Source: Streptomyces sp. NRRL F-525
GTDB taxonomy: Bacteria > Actinomycetota > Actinomycetes > Streptomycetales > Streptomycetaceae
NCBI RefSeq assembly: GCF_000716605.1
Contig: NZ_JNXE01000031.1
Span: 62,001 to 126,000 of the forward strand
Direction: 5' to 3'
DNA: 64,000 nt
Shown here: positions 43,131 through 50,789 of the stretch, piece after piece
How positions within the stretch are numbered: position 1 is the first letter of the stretch
Layout: each line of letters begins with the position of its first letter
The notes under the pieces: generated by a model
What the model was told of the DNA's origin: nothing
The model's input: the letters and a program-made list of their open reading frames with translations, nothing else
Databases searched by the model: none
Translations under genes and position numbers: made by a program

Positions 43131-43204
43131 GGAGCCGAACGTACGCTTCTTTCAGAAATTTGTGAAGTTAAGGAAGTGTGTGAAGCGCGGGTTAGGGTGA
43201 GTCC
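43131..43204. promoter_or_regulatory. Divergent promoter region with operator-like palindrome
   Basis: The 16-base segment ttcagaaatttgtgaa (43151-43166) is an imperfect palindrome, 14 of 16 bases matching its reverse complement, followed by two further gtgaag-like copies. It lies between the ABC ATPase and the MarR/GbsR regulator and is a likely site for that regulator. Confidence 0.6.
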
Positions 43205-43699
43205 ATGACGGATGAGGCGGAGCGGGACCAAGAGGCGGTCTCGAAGTTCGTGGAGAGTTTCGCGGCGCAGCTTGTCGAGGCCGGGATGCAGCGGATGCCG
43301 GCTCGGGTCTTCGCGGCGCTTCTGTCCTCCGACGCCGGTGTGATGACCTCCGGTGAGCTGGGGGCGCAGCTGCGGATCAGTCCGGCGGCGGTTTCTGGGG
43401 CGGTGCGGTATCTGGCGCAGACGCACATGGTTTCGCGTGAGCGTGAACCCGGTTCGCGGCGGGAGCGGTATCGGGTTCAGGGCAACCAGTGGTACGAGGC
43501 GCTGACGAATCGCGAGGCTGTTCTCAAGCGGTGGGAGGCGGCGTTGAGTGAGGGGGTCGCGAGCCTCGGTGCGGAGACTCCGGCGGGGCGGCGCATGGCC
43601 GAGACCCTGGCCTTCTTTGAATTCGTCGACGGCGAGATCTCGGCCATGATGGAACGCTGGCGGGTCTATCGAGACGAGCGGTTCGGCAGCGCGCCCTAA
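43205..43699 (+). CDS. MarR/GbsR-type winged-helix regulator
   Basis: A 164-residue regulator. The winged helix is at about residues 25-95, with MPARVFAALLSSDAGVMTSG, LRISPAAVSGAVRYL and the wing EREPGSRRERYRV. The C-terminal half is helical and ends EISAMMERWRVYRDERF, resembling the GbsR-like regulators placed beside ABC exporters. It is divergent from the ABC operon, so it probably represses it. A long hairpin closes the gene. Confidence 0.9.
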   Translation: MTDEAERDQEAVSKFVESFAAQLVEAGMQRMPARVFAALLSSDAGVMTSGELGAQLRISPAAVSGAVRYLAQTHMVSREREPGSRRERYRVQGNQWYEALTNREAVLKRWEAALSEGVASLGAETPAGRRMAETLAFFEFVDGEISAMMERWRVYRDERFGSAP

Positions 43700-43797
43700 A
43701 GGGGCGCGGGGAACTGCGCGACCAGCCACGACGCTCCCGCAGATTCGTACTTGTCTGCAGGCGGTGGTGGGCTGGTCGCGCAGTTCCCCGCGCCCCT
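43700..43797. repeat. Long perfect inverted repeat (28-bp arms) between convergent genes
   Basis: Arms 43700-43727 and 43770-43797 are perfect reverse complements of 28 bp, with 42 bases between them that contain further short pairings. The sequence aggggcgcggggaactgcgc is familiar as a common Streptomyces intergenic hairpin. It lies between the MarR/GbsR gene and the convergent permease and should terminate both. Confidence 0.85.
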
Positions 43798-43807
43798 AAA
43801 AAGATCC

Positions 43808-45319
43808 TCAGCGCTCCTTTGTTTCCTCCAGGACCGTGCGTCCGAGCAGCGCATAGCGCTCAGGTGCCCGGCGCTTCAGGTACTGGGCGTAGCCCACGCC
43901 CGTCGCCGCGACCAGGAGTACCAGCCACGGGGTTGCCTTCAGGACCGGGGAGTTGGACTCCGAGCCCGCCGCGACGCTCATGTTGGAGACCAGGAGCAGG
44001 ACCACCGCCAGCATCGCCACGCCCCCGACCAGCGGAGCGGTGAACGTCTTGAACCAGTGACGGCTCTCGGGGTGGTTCTTGCGGAAGTAGGCCAGTACCG
44101 CGAAGGAACAGACCGCCTGCACGACGAGGATCGCCATCGTGCCGAGGATGGCCAGCAGGACGTACAGCGCGTTGGCCGGGTCCTTGCTCGTGGCCCAGAA
44201 GCCGAGGATCAGGACCGCGCTCACGACCGTCTGGACCAGGCCCGCGATGTGCGGGGAGCCGTGCCGGGCGTGGGTGCGGCCGATCGTGTTCTTGAGCTTC
44301 GGCAGGACGCCCTCGCGGCCCAGGGCGTACATGTAGCGGCTGGCGCAGTTGTGGAAGGCCATGCCGCAGGCGAGCGAGCCGGTGATCATCAGCCACTGCA
44401 TGAGGTCGACCGCCCAGTGGCCGACGTAGTGCTCGGTGGGGTTGAAGAAGAGGGCGAGGGGGTTCGCGGAGGAGGCCGCCTTCACGGCCTCCGTCTCGCC
44501 GTTGCCGATGATGGCCATCCAGGAGACGAAGACGTAGAAGACGCCGACGCCCAGGACGGAGATCATCGTGGCCTTGGGGATGATCTTCTTCGGGTCGCGG
44601 GACTCCTCGCCGTACATCGCGGTCGACTCGAAGCCGACCCACGACCAGAAGGCGAAGAAGAGGCCGAGACCGGCGGACGTCCCCTTGAACGCGTTGACCG
44701 GGTTGACCGGTCCGAAGGTGAAGCCGTGCGGGCCGCCGCCGTGCAGGGCGACCGAGATCGCCATCGCCGCGAGGACGGTCACCTCGGTGCCGAGCAGGAC
44801 GACCAGGAGCTTCTCGGCGACCGAGACGCCGAACCACGTTCCCGTCGCGTTGACGGCGAGCATCACCAGCGCGAAGGCCCACCACGGGATGTCAAGTCCC
44901 GTCTGGTCCTTGAAGGTTCCGGTGGCGAAGGTCGAGAAGATGCCGATGAGGGCCGGCTCGAACACCGCGTAGGCGAAGGTGGCGAGCAGGCCCGACGCGA
45001 GGCCCGCGGTGCGGCCGAGGCCGTAGGAGATGAAGCCGTAGAAGGCGCCCGTGGAGGTGATGTGCTTGGCCATCGAGGTGAAGCCGACGGAAAAGATTGC
45101 CAGGACGACCATTGCGACGAGGTAGCTCGCCGGGGCGCCGATGCCGTTGCCGGACGAGACCATGAAGGGCACGTTGCCGGTCATCGCGGTGATCGGGGCG
45201 GCCGTCGCGACGGCCATGAAGACCACGCCCAGCAGGCCGATGGCGTTGGGCTTGAGCCGGTGAACGGCGCCGTCCTCGCTTGTGTTCGCCGCGGGGGCGA
45301 CTCCTTCGTCCACTGCCAT
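43808..45319 (-). CDS. APC-family amino acid/amine permease, probable ethanolamine transporter
   Basis: A 503-residue APC permease with about 12 helices. After a soluble N-terminus it begins LKPNAIGLLGVVFMAVATAA. It has FFAFWSWVGFESTAMYGEES in the helix 6 region and an IGRTHARHGSPHIAG loop, which are typical of the AAT/EAT-like groups. It is divergent from eutB, with both starts separated by 160 bp, so it most likely imports ethanolamine for the lyase. A general amino acid permease is the alternative. Confidence 0.88.
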   Translation of the reverse strand: MAVDEGVAPAANTSEDGAVHRLKPNAIGLLGVVFMAVATAAPITAMTGNVPFMVSSGNGIGAPASYLVAMVVLAIFSVGFTSMAKHITSTGAFYGFISYGLGRTAGLASGLLATFAYAVFEPALIGIFSTFATGTFKDQTGLDIPWWAFALVMLAVNATGTWFGVSVAEKLLVVLLGTEVTVLAAMAISVALHGGGPHGFTFGPVNPVNAFKGTSAGLGLFFAFWSWVGFESTAMYGEESRDPKKIIPKATMISVLGVGVFYVFVSWMAIIGNGETEAVKAASSANPLALFFNPTEHYVGHWAVDLMQWLMITGSLACGMAFHNCASRYMYALGREGVLPKLKNTIGRTHARHGSPHIAGLVQTVVSAVLILGFWATSKDPANALYVLLAILGTMAILVVQAVCSFAVLAYFRKNHPESRHWFKTFTAPLVGGVAMLAVVLLLVSNMSVAAGSESNSPVLKATPWLVLLVAATGVGYAQYLKRRAPERYALLGRTVLEETKER

Positions 45320-45419
45320 CGGGATGGCTCCTCTCCTGCTGCTCGGCTGGTGTGTCGAACCGGAACTCTGTAGGCCGAATGAGTCGGGAAAGGGTTGCGG
45401 CGCGTTAAATGTTTGTCAA

Positions 45420-45450
45420 CCAGACCTTTAGAAATCTGAGGAAATCTGGG
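45420..45450. promoter_or_regulatory. Operator-like repeats between the permease and eutB
   Basis: Two tandem 10-base units, gaaatctgag and gaaatctggg (45431-45450), lie one helical turn apart and are flanked by ccaga upstream, giving a CCAGA...TCTGG frame. This AT-rich block sits about 30 bp before eutB and probably binds a regulator of the divergent pair. Confidence 0.5.
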
Positions 45451-45479
45451 GGCAACACGCGCCTCGTACGGTCGCCGAC

Positions 45480-46868
45480 ATGAGTACGTACACCTCCACG
45501 CTCGGCGGCCACAGCTACCGTTTCGGCTCCCTCGCGCGTCTGCTCGCCGCCGCGAGCCCGGAGCGTTCCGGCGACCGGCTGGCGGGGCTGGCCGCGGCGT
45601 CCGCGCAGGAGCGGGTCGCGGCACGCTGGGCGCTGGCGGACGTACCGCTGACCGCGTTCCTCGCCGAACCGGTGATCCCCTACGACACCGACGACGTGAC
45701 CCGGCTGATCCTCGACACGCATGACGCGGGCGCGTTCGCGGCGGTGGCGGGGCTGTCGGTGGGCGGGTTCCGGGAGTGGCTGCTGGCGGCGGACAGTGGT
45801 GAACTGGCCGCCGTGGCGCCGGGGTTGACGCCGGAGATGGTCGCGGCCGTCTCGAAGCTCATGGGTAACGCCGACCTCGTCGCGGTCGCGCGGAAGGTGA
45901 CGGTGGTGACCGCCTTCCGGTCGACGATCGGTCTGCCGGGGCGGTTGGCGACCCGCCTGCAGCCGAACCACCCGACCGACGACCCGGCGGGTGTCGCCGC
46001 CGCCCTCCTCGACGGGCTGCTCCTCGGCTCCGGCGACGCGGTGATCGGCATCAACCCGGCGACCGACAGCCCGAAGGCGGTACGGGACCTGCTGGAACTG
46101 CTGGACGGCGTGATCCAGCGGTACGCGATCCCCACCCAGTCCTGCGTCCTCTCCCACGTCACGACGAGCATGGACCTGATGGCGGCCGGCGCTCCCGTGG
46201 ACCTGGTCTTCCAGTCCATCGCGGGCACGCAGGCGGCGAACGCGTCCTTCGGCGTGACGCTGGGGCTGCTGGACGAGGCGTACGAGGCGGCGAAGGGGCT
46301 GCGCCGGGGCACGGTCGGGCAGAACGTCATGTACTTCGAGACGGGCCAGGGCAGCGCGCTGTCGGCGGACGCGCACCACGGCGTCGACCAGCAGACGGTG
46401 GAGGCACGGGCGTACGCGGTGGCCCGCCGCTACGACCCGCTGCTGGTGAACACGGTGGTGGGCTTCATCGGCCCGGAGTACCTGTACGACGGCCGCCAGA
46501 TCCTCCGGGCGGCGCTGGAGGACCACTTCTGCGGCAAGGTGCTGGGCCTCCCGATGGGCCTGGACATCTGCTACACCAACCACGCCGACGCGGACGACGA
46601 CGACATCGCCACGATGCTCACCATGCTCGGTGTGGCCGGTGCGTCCTTCGTGATCTGCACCCCGGGCGGCGACGACATCATGCTCAACTACCAATCCGCC
46701 TCGTACCACGACGCGTTGTACCTCCGCGAGGTCCTCGGGCTGCGCCCGGCACCGGAGTTTGAGACCTGGCTCGCCTCGATCGGCCTGCTGGGCGAGGGCG
46801 GCGAGATCAGGGACGTGTCCGGTACGGCCCACCCGTTGACGGCGATCGGAAGGGAACTGGCGGCATGA
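45480..46868 (+). CDS. eutB: Ethanolamine ammonia-lyase, large subunit
   Basis: A 462-residue alpha subunit of the coenzyme B12-dependent lyase that converts ethanolamine to acetaldehyde and ammonia. The family segments MGNADLVAVARKV, LPGRLATRLQPNHPTDDP, GDAVIGINPATDS, SQSIAGTQ-like FQSIAGTQAANASFG, MYFETGQGSALSA and DICYTNHADAD are all readable. The ATG at 45480 follows the operator-like repeats. It overlaps eutC by 4 bp. Confidence 0.97.
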   Translation: MSTYTSTLGGHSYRFGSLARLLAAASPERSGDRLAGLAAASAQERVAARWALADVPLTAFLAEPVIPYDTDDVTRLILDTHDAGAFAAVAGLSVGGFREWLLAADSGELAAVAPGLTPEMVAAVSKLMGNADLVAVARKVTVVTAFRSTIGLPGRLATRLQPNHPTDDPAGVAAALLDGLLLGSGDAVIGINPATDSPKAVRDLLELLDGVIQRYAIPTQSCVLSHVTTSMDLMAAGAPVDLVFQSIAGTQAANASFGVTLGLLDEAYEAAKGLRRGTVGQNVMYFETGQGSALSADAHHGVDQQTVEARAYAVARRYDPLLVNTVVGFIGPEYLYDGRQILRAALEDHFCGKVLGLPMGLDICYTNHADADDDDIATMLTMLGVAGASFVICTPGGDDIMLNYQSASYHDALYLREVLGLRPAPEFETWLASIGLLGEGGEIRDVSGTAHPLTAIGRELAA

Positions 46869-47632
46869 CACTCAGTCACGTTGCTTCGGTGGAGCGCGAG
46901 TTGTGGTCGCCGCTGCGCCAGTACACGCAAGCCCGGATCGGCCTGGGCCGGGCGGGCTCGGGTCTGCCGACCCACCACCGGCTGGAGTTGCAGGCGGCGC
47001 ACGCGGCGGCGCGGGACGCGGTCCACTCGCCGTTCGAGCCGGACGTGGTGGCGGCGGCGCTGCGGGGCGAGCCGACGGTACGGGTCCGCAGCGCGGCTCC
47101 CGACCGGCTCACCTATCTCCAACGCCCCGACCTGGGACGCCGGTTGGACCCGGCCGACCGCGCACACCTCCCGGTGGGGGAGTGGGACGTGGTCTTCGTG
47201 GTCGCGGACGGCCTGTCCAGCCGGGCGGTGCACGAGCACGGCGCGGCGATGGTCCGAGCGACGACGGCGTTGTTGCCCACGGCCTGGCAGGTGGCCCCGG
47301 TGGTGCTGGCCGAGCAGGCGCGGGTTGCCCTCGGCGACGACGTGGCCTCGGCGATGGGTGCGGCGATGGTCGTGGTCTTCGTCGGGGAGCGGCCCGGGAT
47401 GTCGGCGGCGGACTCGTTGGGGGCGTATCTGACGTACCGGCCGAAGCCGGGGGTTACGACAGACGCGGACCGGAACTGCCTCAGCAACATCCGCCCGCCG
47501 TTGGGGCTGACGTATGAGACGGCGGCGGGGAAGTTGGCGGGGTTGATGGGCAGGGCGCGGGAGTTGGAGATCACGGGGGTGGGGCTGAAGGATGATTCCG
47601 ATCCCATGGAAGTAAGTGAGCGACTACTCTGA
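46865..47632 (+). CDS. eutC: Ethanolamine ammonia-lyase, small subunit
   Basis: A 255-residue beta subunit of the same B12 enzyme. Diagnostic motifs are QYTQARIGLGRAGSGLPT near the N-terminus, FVVADGLSSRAVHEHG, FVGERPGMSAADSLGAYLTY and DADRNCLSNIRPPLG. The ATG at 46865 lies in the eutB stop (ATGA), so the two subunits are made in step. No eutA reactivase, aldehyde dehydrogenase or microcompartment shell gene is in the window. Confidence 0.97.
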   Translation: MTLSHVASVERELWSPLRQYTQARIGLGRAGSGLPTHHRLELQAAHAAARDAVHSPFEPDVVAAALRGEPTVRVRSAAPDRLTYLQRPDLGRRLDPADRAHLPVGEWDVVFVVADGLSSRAVHEHGAAMVRATTALLPTAWQVAPVVLAEQARVALGDDVASAMGAAMVVVFVGERPGMSAADSLGAYLTYRPKPGVTTDADRNCLSNIRPPLGLTYETAAGKLAGLMGRARELEITGVGLKDDSDPMEVSERLL

Positions 47633-47667
47633 GTTGCGGCTGGTCCGCATCAAGGGGAGGGCGCATC

Positions 47668-48276
47668 ATGACACTCATGGCAGAGCGACCGGTGATTGAC
47701 GGCACTGAGCCCCACAGCGACTTCGAGGAGCTTCTGGACGTCCTCGACGAGCTGCATGTGCCGGACGGCTACAAGGCCGAGATCATCAGGGGGAGCATCG
47801 TCGTGTCGCCGTGGTCGAGGGCGTATTACTTCCGTGTCATGGATCTGGTGTGTGATCGGCTGAGGCCGCATGCACCGCAGGAGCACCGCATCGGTTCCAG
47901 CCCGTTTCTGTACGTCTTTCCGGGTGATGAGCGGGCTTACGGGCCCGACATCTATGTCGCACACCAGCGGACGTTCGAGTCGCTGAGCAATCACCTGGAC
48001 GGCGAGGCCCTCGCCTTCGTCGCCGAGCTGACCTCTTCGTCCACGCGTGGCGACGACCTGACCGACAAGGTTCGCGTCTACGGCAAGGCGGGCGTCCCCG
48101 TCTACCTGGTCCTCGACATGCAGGAGGAGCAGGCGACCGTCTTCTGGACGCCCTCCGACAAGGGATACGACTCGCACTGCACGGTGCCGTTCGGCGAGGA
48201 ACTCCCCATCCCCGCCCCCTTCGACTGCACCCTCGACACCACCGGCTTCGAGCCCCCTACCCCACCGGCAACGTAA
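47668..48276 (+). CDS. Uma2 family endonuclease-like protein
   Basis: A 202-residue protein of the Uma2 (DUF820) family, which has a PD-(D/E)XK nuclease-like fold. The core is readable as KAEIIRGSIVVSPWS, YGPDIYVAHQ and FVAELTSSSTRGDDLTDKVRVYGKAGVPVYLVLD, with the acidic and Lys residues of the fold. The family is hugely expanded in Streptomyces and cyanobacteria, and its role is not established. The ATG at 47668 has AAGGGGAGGG before it. The 3' end overlaps the convergent lipid-kinase-like gene by 20 bp. Confidence 0.88.
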   Translation: MTLMAERPVIDGTEPHSDFEELLDVLDELHVPDGYKAEIIRGSIVVSPWSRAYYFRVMDLVCDRLRPHAPQEHRIGSSPFLYVFPGDERAYGPDIYVAHQRTFESLSNHLDGEALAFVAELTSSSTRGDDLTDKVRVYGKAGVPVYLVLDMQEEQATVFWTPSDKGYDSHCTVPFGEELPIPAPFDCTLDTTGFEPPTPPAT

Positions 48277-49144
48277 GCCCCCAAGCCCCCTCCCGAACCA
48301 CCCACGTCCGCGTCCGCACCGGTCCGCTCACCACCGCGTCCGCCCGGTACCGGAAATCCGCCCCGGACACGGTGACCGACCGACCCCGCGCGCACAGCGG
48401 AGACGCCTCCGCACCCACCGACACCGGCCGTACGACCACCTCGGCCAGCCCCGAGGCCCCCGGCGTCACGGACACCCCCTCCACAGGCTGGTCCAGGTCG
48501 ACGAGTGTCACGCCGTCCACCTCGACCCGCAGTCGGGCGGGACCGGGCCGGGTCACGCGGGCAAGGGGCTCGCGGGACGGGCGTACCGGTACCAGCGTCC
48601 GTACCAACGACTGGCACGTCCGCAGCCACGACGCGTGCGCGGAGCCGGAACCGGACGGCAGCGGCGTCGCTCCCACCGGCGGAGCCTCCCGCATCGGCGG
48701 AAGCGACGGGATCCGCAGGGCGCCGAGCACCACCCCGTCGCTGTCGTCGACCAGCAGATCCATCCGCCGTACGACCCCGTCGAGCACCGCGCGCGCGGCC
48801 GCCACCGCCCCCGTGGGGACGCCCAGCGCCCCCGCCAGGGACAGCCCGCCCCCCACCGGCACCATCGACAGCGCGCATCCGGCCAGCTCCCGCTGCCGGT
48901 GCAACAGGGACACCGCCCGCATCAGCGCCCGGTCGTCGCCCACCAGCACCGGTCGGCGCGAACCCCGCCGGGCCAGGACCCGGGCGAATTCCTCGGGCCC
49001 CTCCGGAAGGCACACCTTCGTCGCCGCACCCGCGCTGAGCACGTCTTTCGCGATACGGACGGACTCCGCGTCGGTGCGCCGGGCGGCCGGATCGATGACG
49101 ATCAGCAGCTGATCGGAAGTCGCGAAAGTCGCCACCTCGGCCAT
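48257..49144 (-). CDS. Diacylglycerol kinase-like protein with degenerate motif
   Basis: A 295-residue protein with the general layout of the diacylglycerol/sphingosine kinase fold, as often found divergent from purA in Streptomyces. It starts MAEVATFATSDQLLIVIDPAA. The place of the conserved GGDGT nucleotide-binding loop seems to be taken by VLVGDDRALMRAV, and a second glycine-rich loop reads VPVGGGLSLAGALGVP. The loss of the canonical loop makes catalytic activity doubtful. The ATG at 49144 is divergent from purA. The family call is moderate. Confidence 0.7.
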   Translation of the reverse strand: MAEVATFATSDQLLIVIDPAARRTDAESVRIAKDVLSAGAATKVCLPEGPEEFARVLARRGSRRPVLVGDDRALMRAVSLLHRQRELAGCALSMVPVGGGLSLAGALGVPTGAVAAARAVLDGVVRRMDLLVDDSDGVVLGALRIPSLPPMREAPPVGATPLPSGSGSAHASWLRTCQSLVRTLVPVRPSREPLARVTRPGPARLRVEVDGVTLVDLDQPVEGVSVTPGASGLAEVVVRPVSVGAEASPLCARGRSVTVSGADFRYRADAVVSGPVRTRTWVVREGAWGLTLPVG

Positions 49145-49177
49145 GCCTCGCTTCCTCGGGTAGCATCTTTGTGCAAG

Positions 49178-49205
49178 AGCCCCTTGCGCTATTGCGCCAG
49201 GGGCT
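49178..49205. other. Hairpin in the purA upstream region
   Basis: agccccttgcgc (49178-49189) and gcgccaggggct (49194-49205) form a 12-bp stem with one mismatch and loop tatt, 125 bp before the purA start. It lies between divergent genes, where no terminator is needed, so it may be part of a purA leader. I recognise no known riboswitch. Confidence 0.5.
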
Positions 49206-49330
49206 TCGTCTATTCCGGGGCATCCGGTCCGACGGGTTGCGGCCGACGAGGGTCGCCGGCGTACGAGGCACACACGTGCCGCGTACGCCTCTGACCTTGG
49301 ACATGCCCCGCCCGGAAGGGGTGTACGCGC

Positions 49331-50614
49331 GTGCCCGCACTTGTGCTGCTCGGTGCTCAGTGGGGTGACGAAGGCAAGGGAAAGGCGACCGACCTGCTGG
49401 GTGGGTCCGTCGACTATGTGGTGCGCTACCAGGGCGGCAACAACGCCGGCCACACGGTAGTCGTGGGCGATCAGAAGTACGCCCTTCACCTGCTCCCTTC
49501 CGGGATCCTCACACCGGAGTGCACTCCGGTCATCGGCAACGGTGTCGTCGTCGACCCGTCGGTCCTGTTCTCCGAGCTGGACGGGCTGAACGAGCGCGGC
49601 GTCGACACGTCCAAGCTCCTGCTCAGCGGCAACGCCCACATCATCACGCCCTACAACGTGACGGTGGACAAGGTGACCGAGCGCTTCCTCGGGAAGCGGA
49701 AGATCGGGACGACGGGCCGCGGTATCGGGCCCACCTACGCGGACAAGATCAACCGCGTCGGCATCCGGGTCCAGGACCTCTACGACGAGTCGATCCTGAC
49801 GCAGAAGGTCGAGGCCTCCCTCGACATCAAGAACCAGATGCTCACCAAGCTCTACAACCGGCGCGCGATCGCCATCGAGCAGGTCGTCGAGGAGCTGCTG
49901 TCCTACGCGGACCGCCTCAAGCCCTACGTCGCCGACACGGTGCTGATCCTCAACAAGGCGCTGGAGGACGACAAGGTGGTCCTCTTCGAGGGCGGCCAGG
50001 GCACCCTCCTCGACATCGACCACGGCACGTATCCCTTCGTCACGTCCTCCAACCCCACTGCCGGTGGTGCGTGCACGGGCGCGGGTGTCGGCCCGACGAA
50101 GATCAGCCGGGTCATCGGCATCCTGAAGGCGTACACGACCCGCGTCGGCTCGGGCCCGTTCCCGACCGAGCTGTTCGACGCGGACGGCGACGCGCTGCGC
50201 CGCATCGGCGGCGAGCGGGGCGTCACCACCGGCCGTGACCGGCGCTGCGGCTGGTTCGACGCGGTCATCGCCCGCTACGCGACCCGCGTGAACGGCCTGA
50301 CCGACTTCTTCCTCACCAAGCTGGACGTCCTGACCGGCTGGGAGGAGATCCCGGTCTGCGTGGCGTACGAGATCGACGGCAAGCGCGTCGAGGAACTCCC
50401 GTACTCGCAGAGCGACTTCCACCACGCGAAGCCGATCTACGAGACCCTGCCCGGCTGGAGCGAGGACATCACGAAGGCCAAGACCTTCGCGGACCTTCCG
50501 AAGAACGCGCAGGCGTACGTGAAGGCACTGGAGGAGATGTCGGGCGCCCCGATCTCCGCGATCGGCGTCGGCCCCGGCCGTACGGAGACGATCGAGATCA
50601 ACTCGTTCATCTAG
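49331..50614 (+). CDS. purA: Adenylosuccinate synthetase
   Basis: A 427-residue GTP-dependent enzyme joining IMP and aspartate, the first committed step to AMP. The phosphate loop is WGDEGKGK, with [40 protein letters not shown] and GPGRTETI. The GTG at 49331 gives the standard [16 protein letters not shown]-terminus and normal length. It is divergent from the lipid-kinase-like gene. A hairpin at 50650 ends the transcript. Confidence 0.98.
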   Translation: MPALVLLGAQWGDEGKGKATDLLGGSVDYVVRYQGGNNAGHTVVVGDQKYALHLLPSGILTPECTPVIGNGVVVDPSVLFSELDGLNERGVDTSKLLLSGNAHIITPYNVTVDKVTERFLGKRKIGTTGRGIGPTYADKINRVGIRVQDLYDESILTQKVEASLDIKNQMLTKLYNRRAIAIEQVVEELLSYADRLKPYVADTVLILNKALEDDKVVLFEGGQGTLLDIDHGTYPFVTSSNPTAGGACTGAGVGPTKISRVIGILKAYTTRVGSGPFPTELFDADGDALRRIGGERGVTTGRDRRCGWFDAVIARYATRVNGLTDFFLTKLDVLTGWEEIPVCVAYEIDGKRVEELPYSQSDFHHAKPIYETLPGWSEDITKAKTFADLPKNAQAYVKALEEMSGAPISAIGVGPGRTETIEINSFI

Positions 50615-50649
50615 AGCGGCGGTTGGCACGGCAACCGACTGAGGTCCTT

Positions 50650-50679
50650 GGGCCGGTCTTGGGAATCCTTGACCGGCCC
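50650..50679 (+). terminator. Terminator after purA
   Basis: gggccggtc (50650-50658) and gaccggccc (50671-50679) form a 9-bp stem with a 12-base loop, 36 bp after the purA stop. Confidence 0.65.
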
Positions 50680-50693
50680 TTGGGCTGTCCGTG

Positions 50694-50707
50694 GTTACGC
50701 CGGTAAC
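50694..50707. promoter_or_regulatory. Short palindrome upstream of the 5'-nucleotidase
   Basis: gttacgccggtaac has perfectly paired GTTAC/GTAAC arms around GCCG and lies 83 bp before the nucleotidase start, a suitable place for an operator. No regulator family is assigned, and I see no clear PHO box (GTTCACC direct repeats). Confidence 0.4.
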
Positions 50708-50789
50708 AGGCGGAGGCCAACATCTACGCGGGTAGCCCGCCGCGCCCCGCATGACACACCCGCCTTCCGCGCCCTCCCAGGAGTCCTGA

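Noticed and set aside
43751..45373. A long rightward open frame over the APC permease
   Set aside because: It shows antisense GC-bias composition; the leftward frame is a normal 12-helix permease.
45480..47632. Part of a bacterial microcompartment operon
   Set aside because: No shell protein, eutA, or aldehyde dehydrogenase genes are seen on either side.
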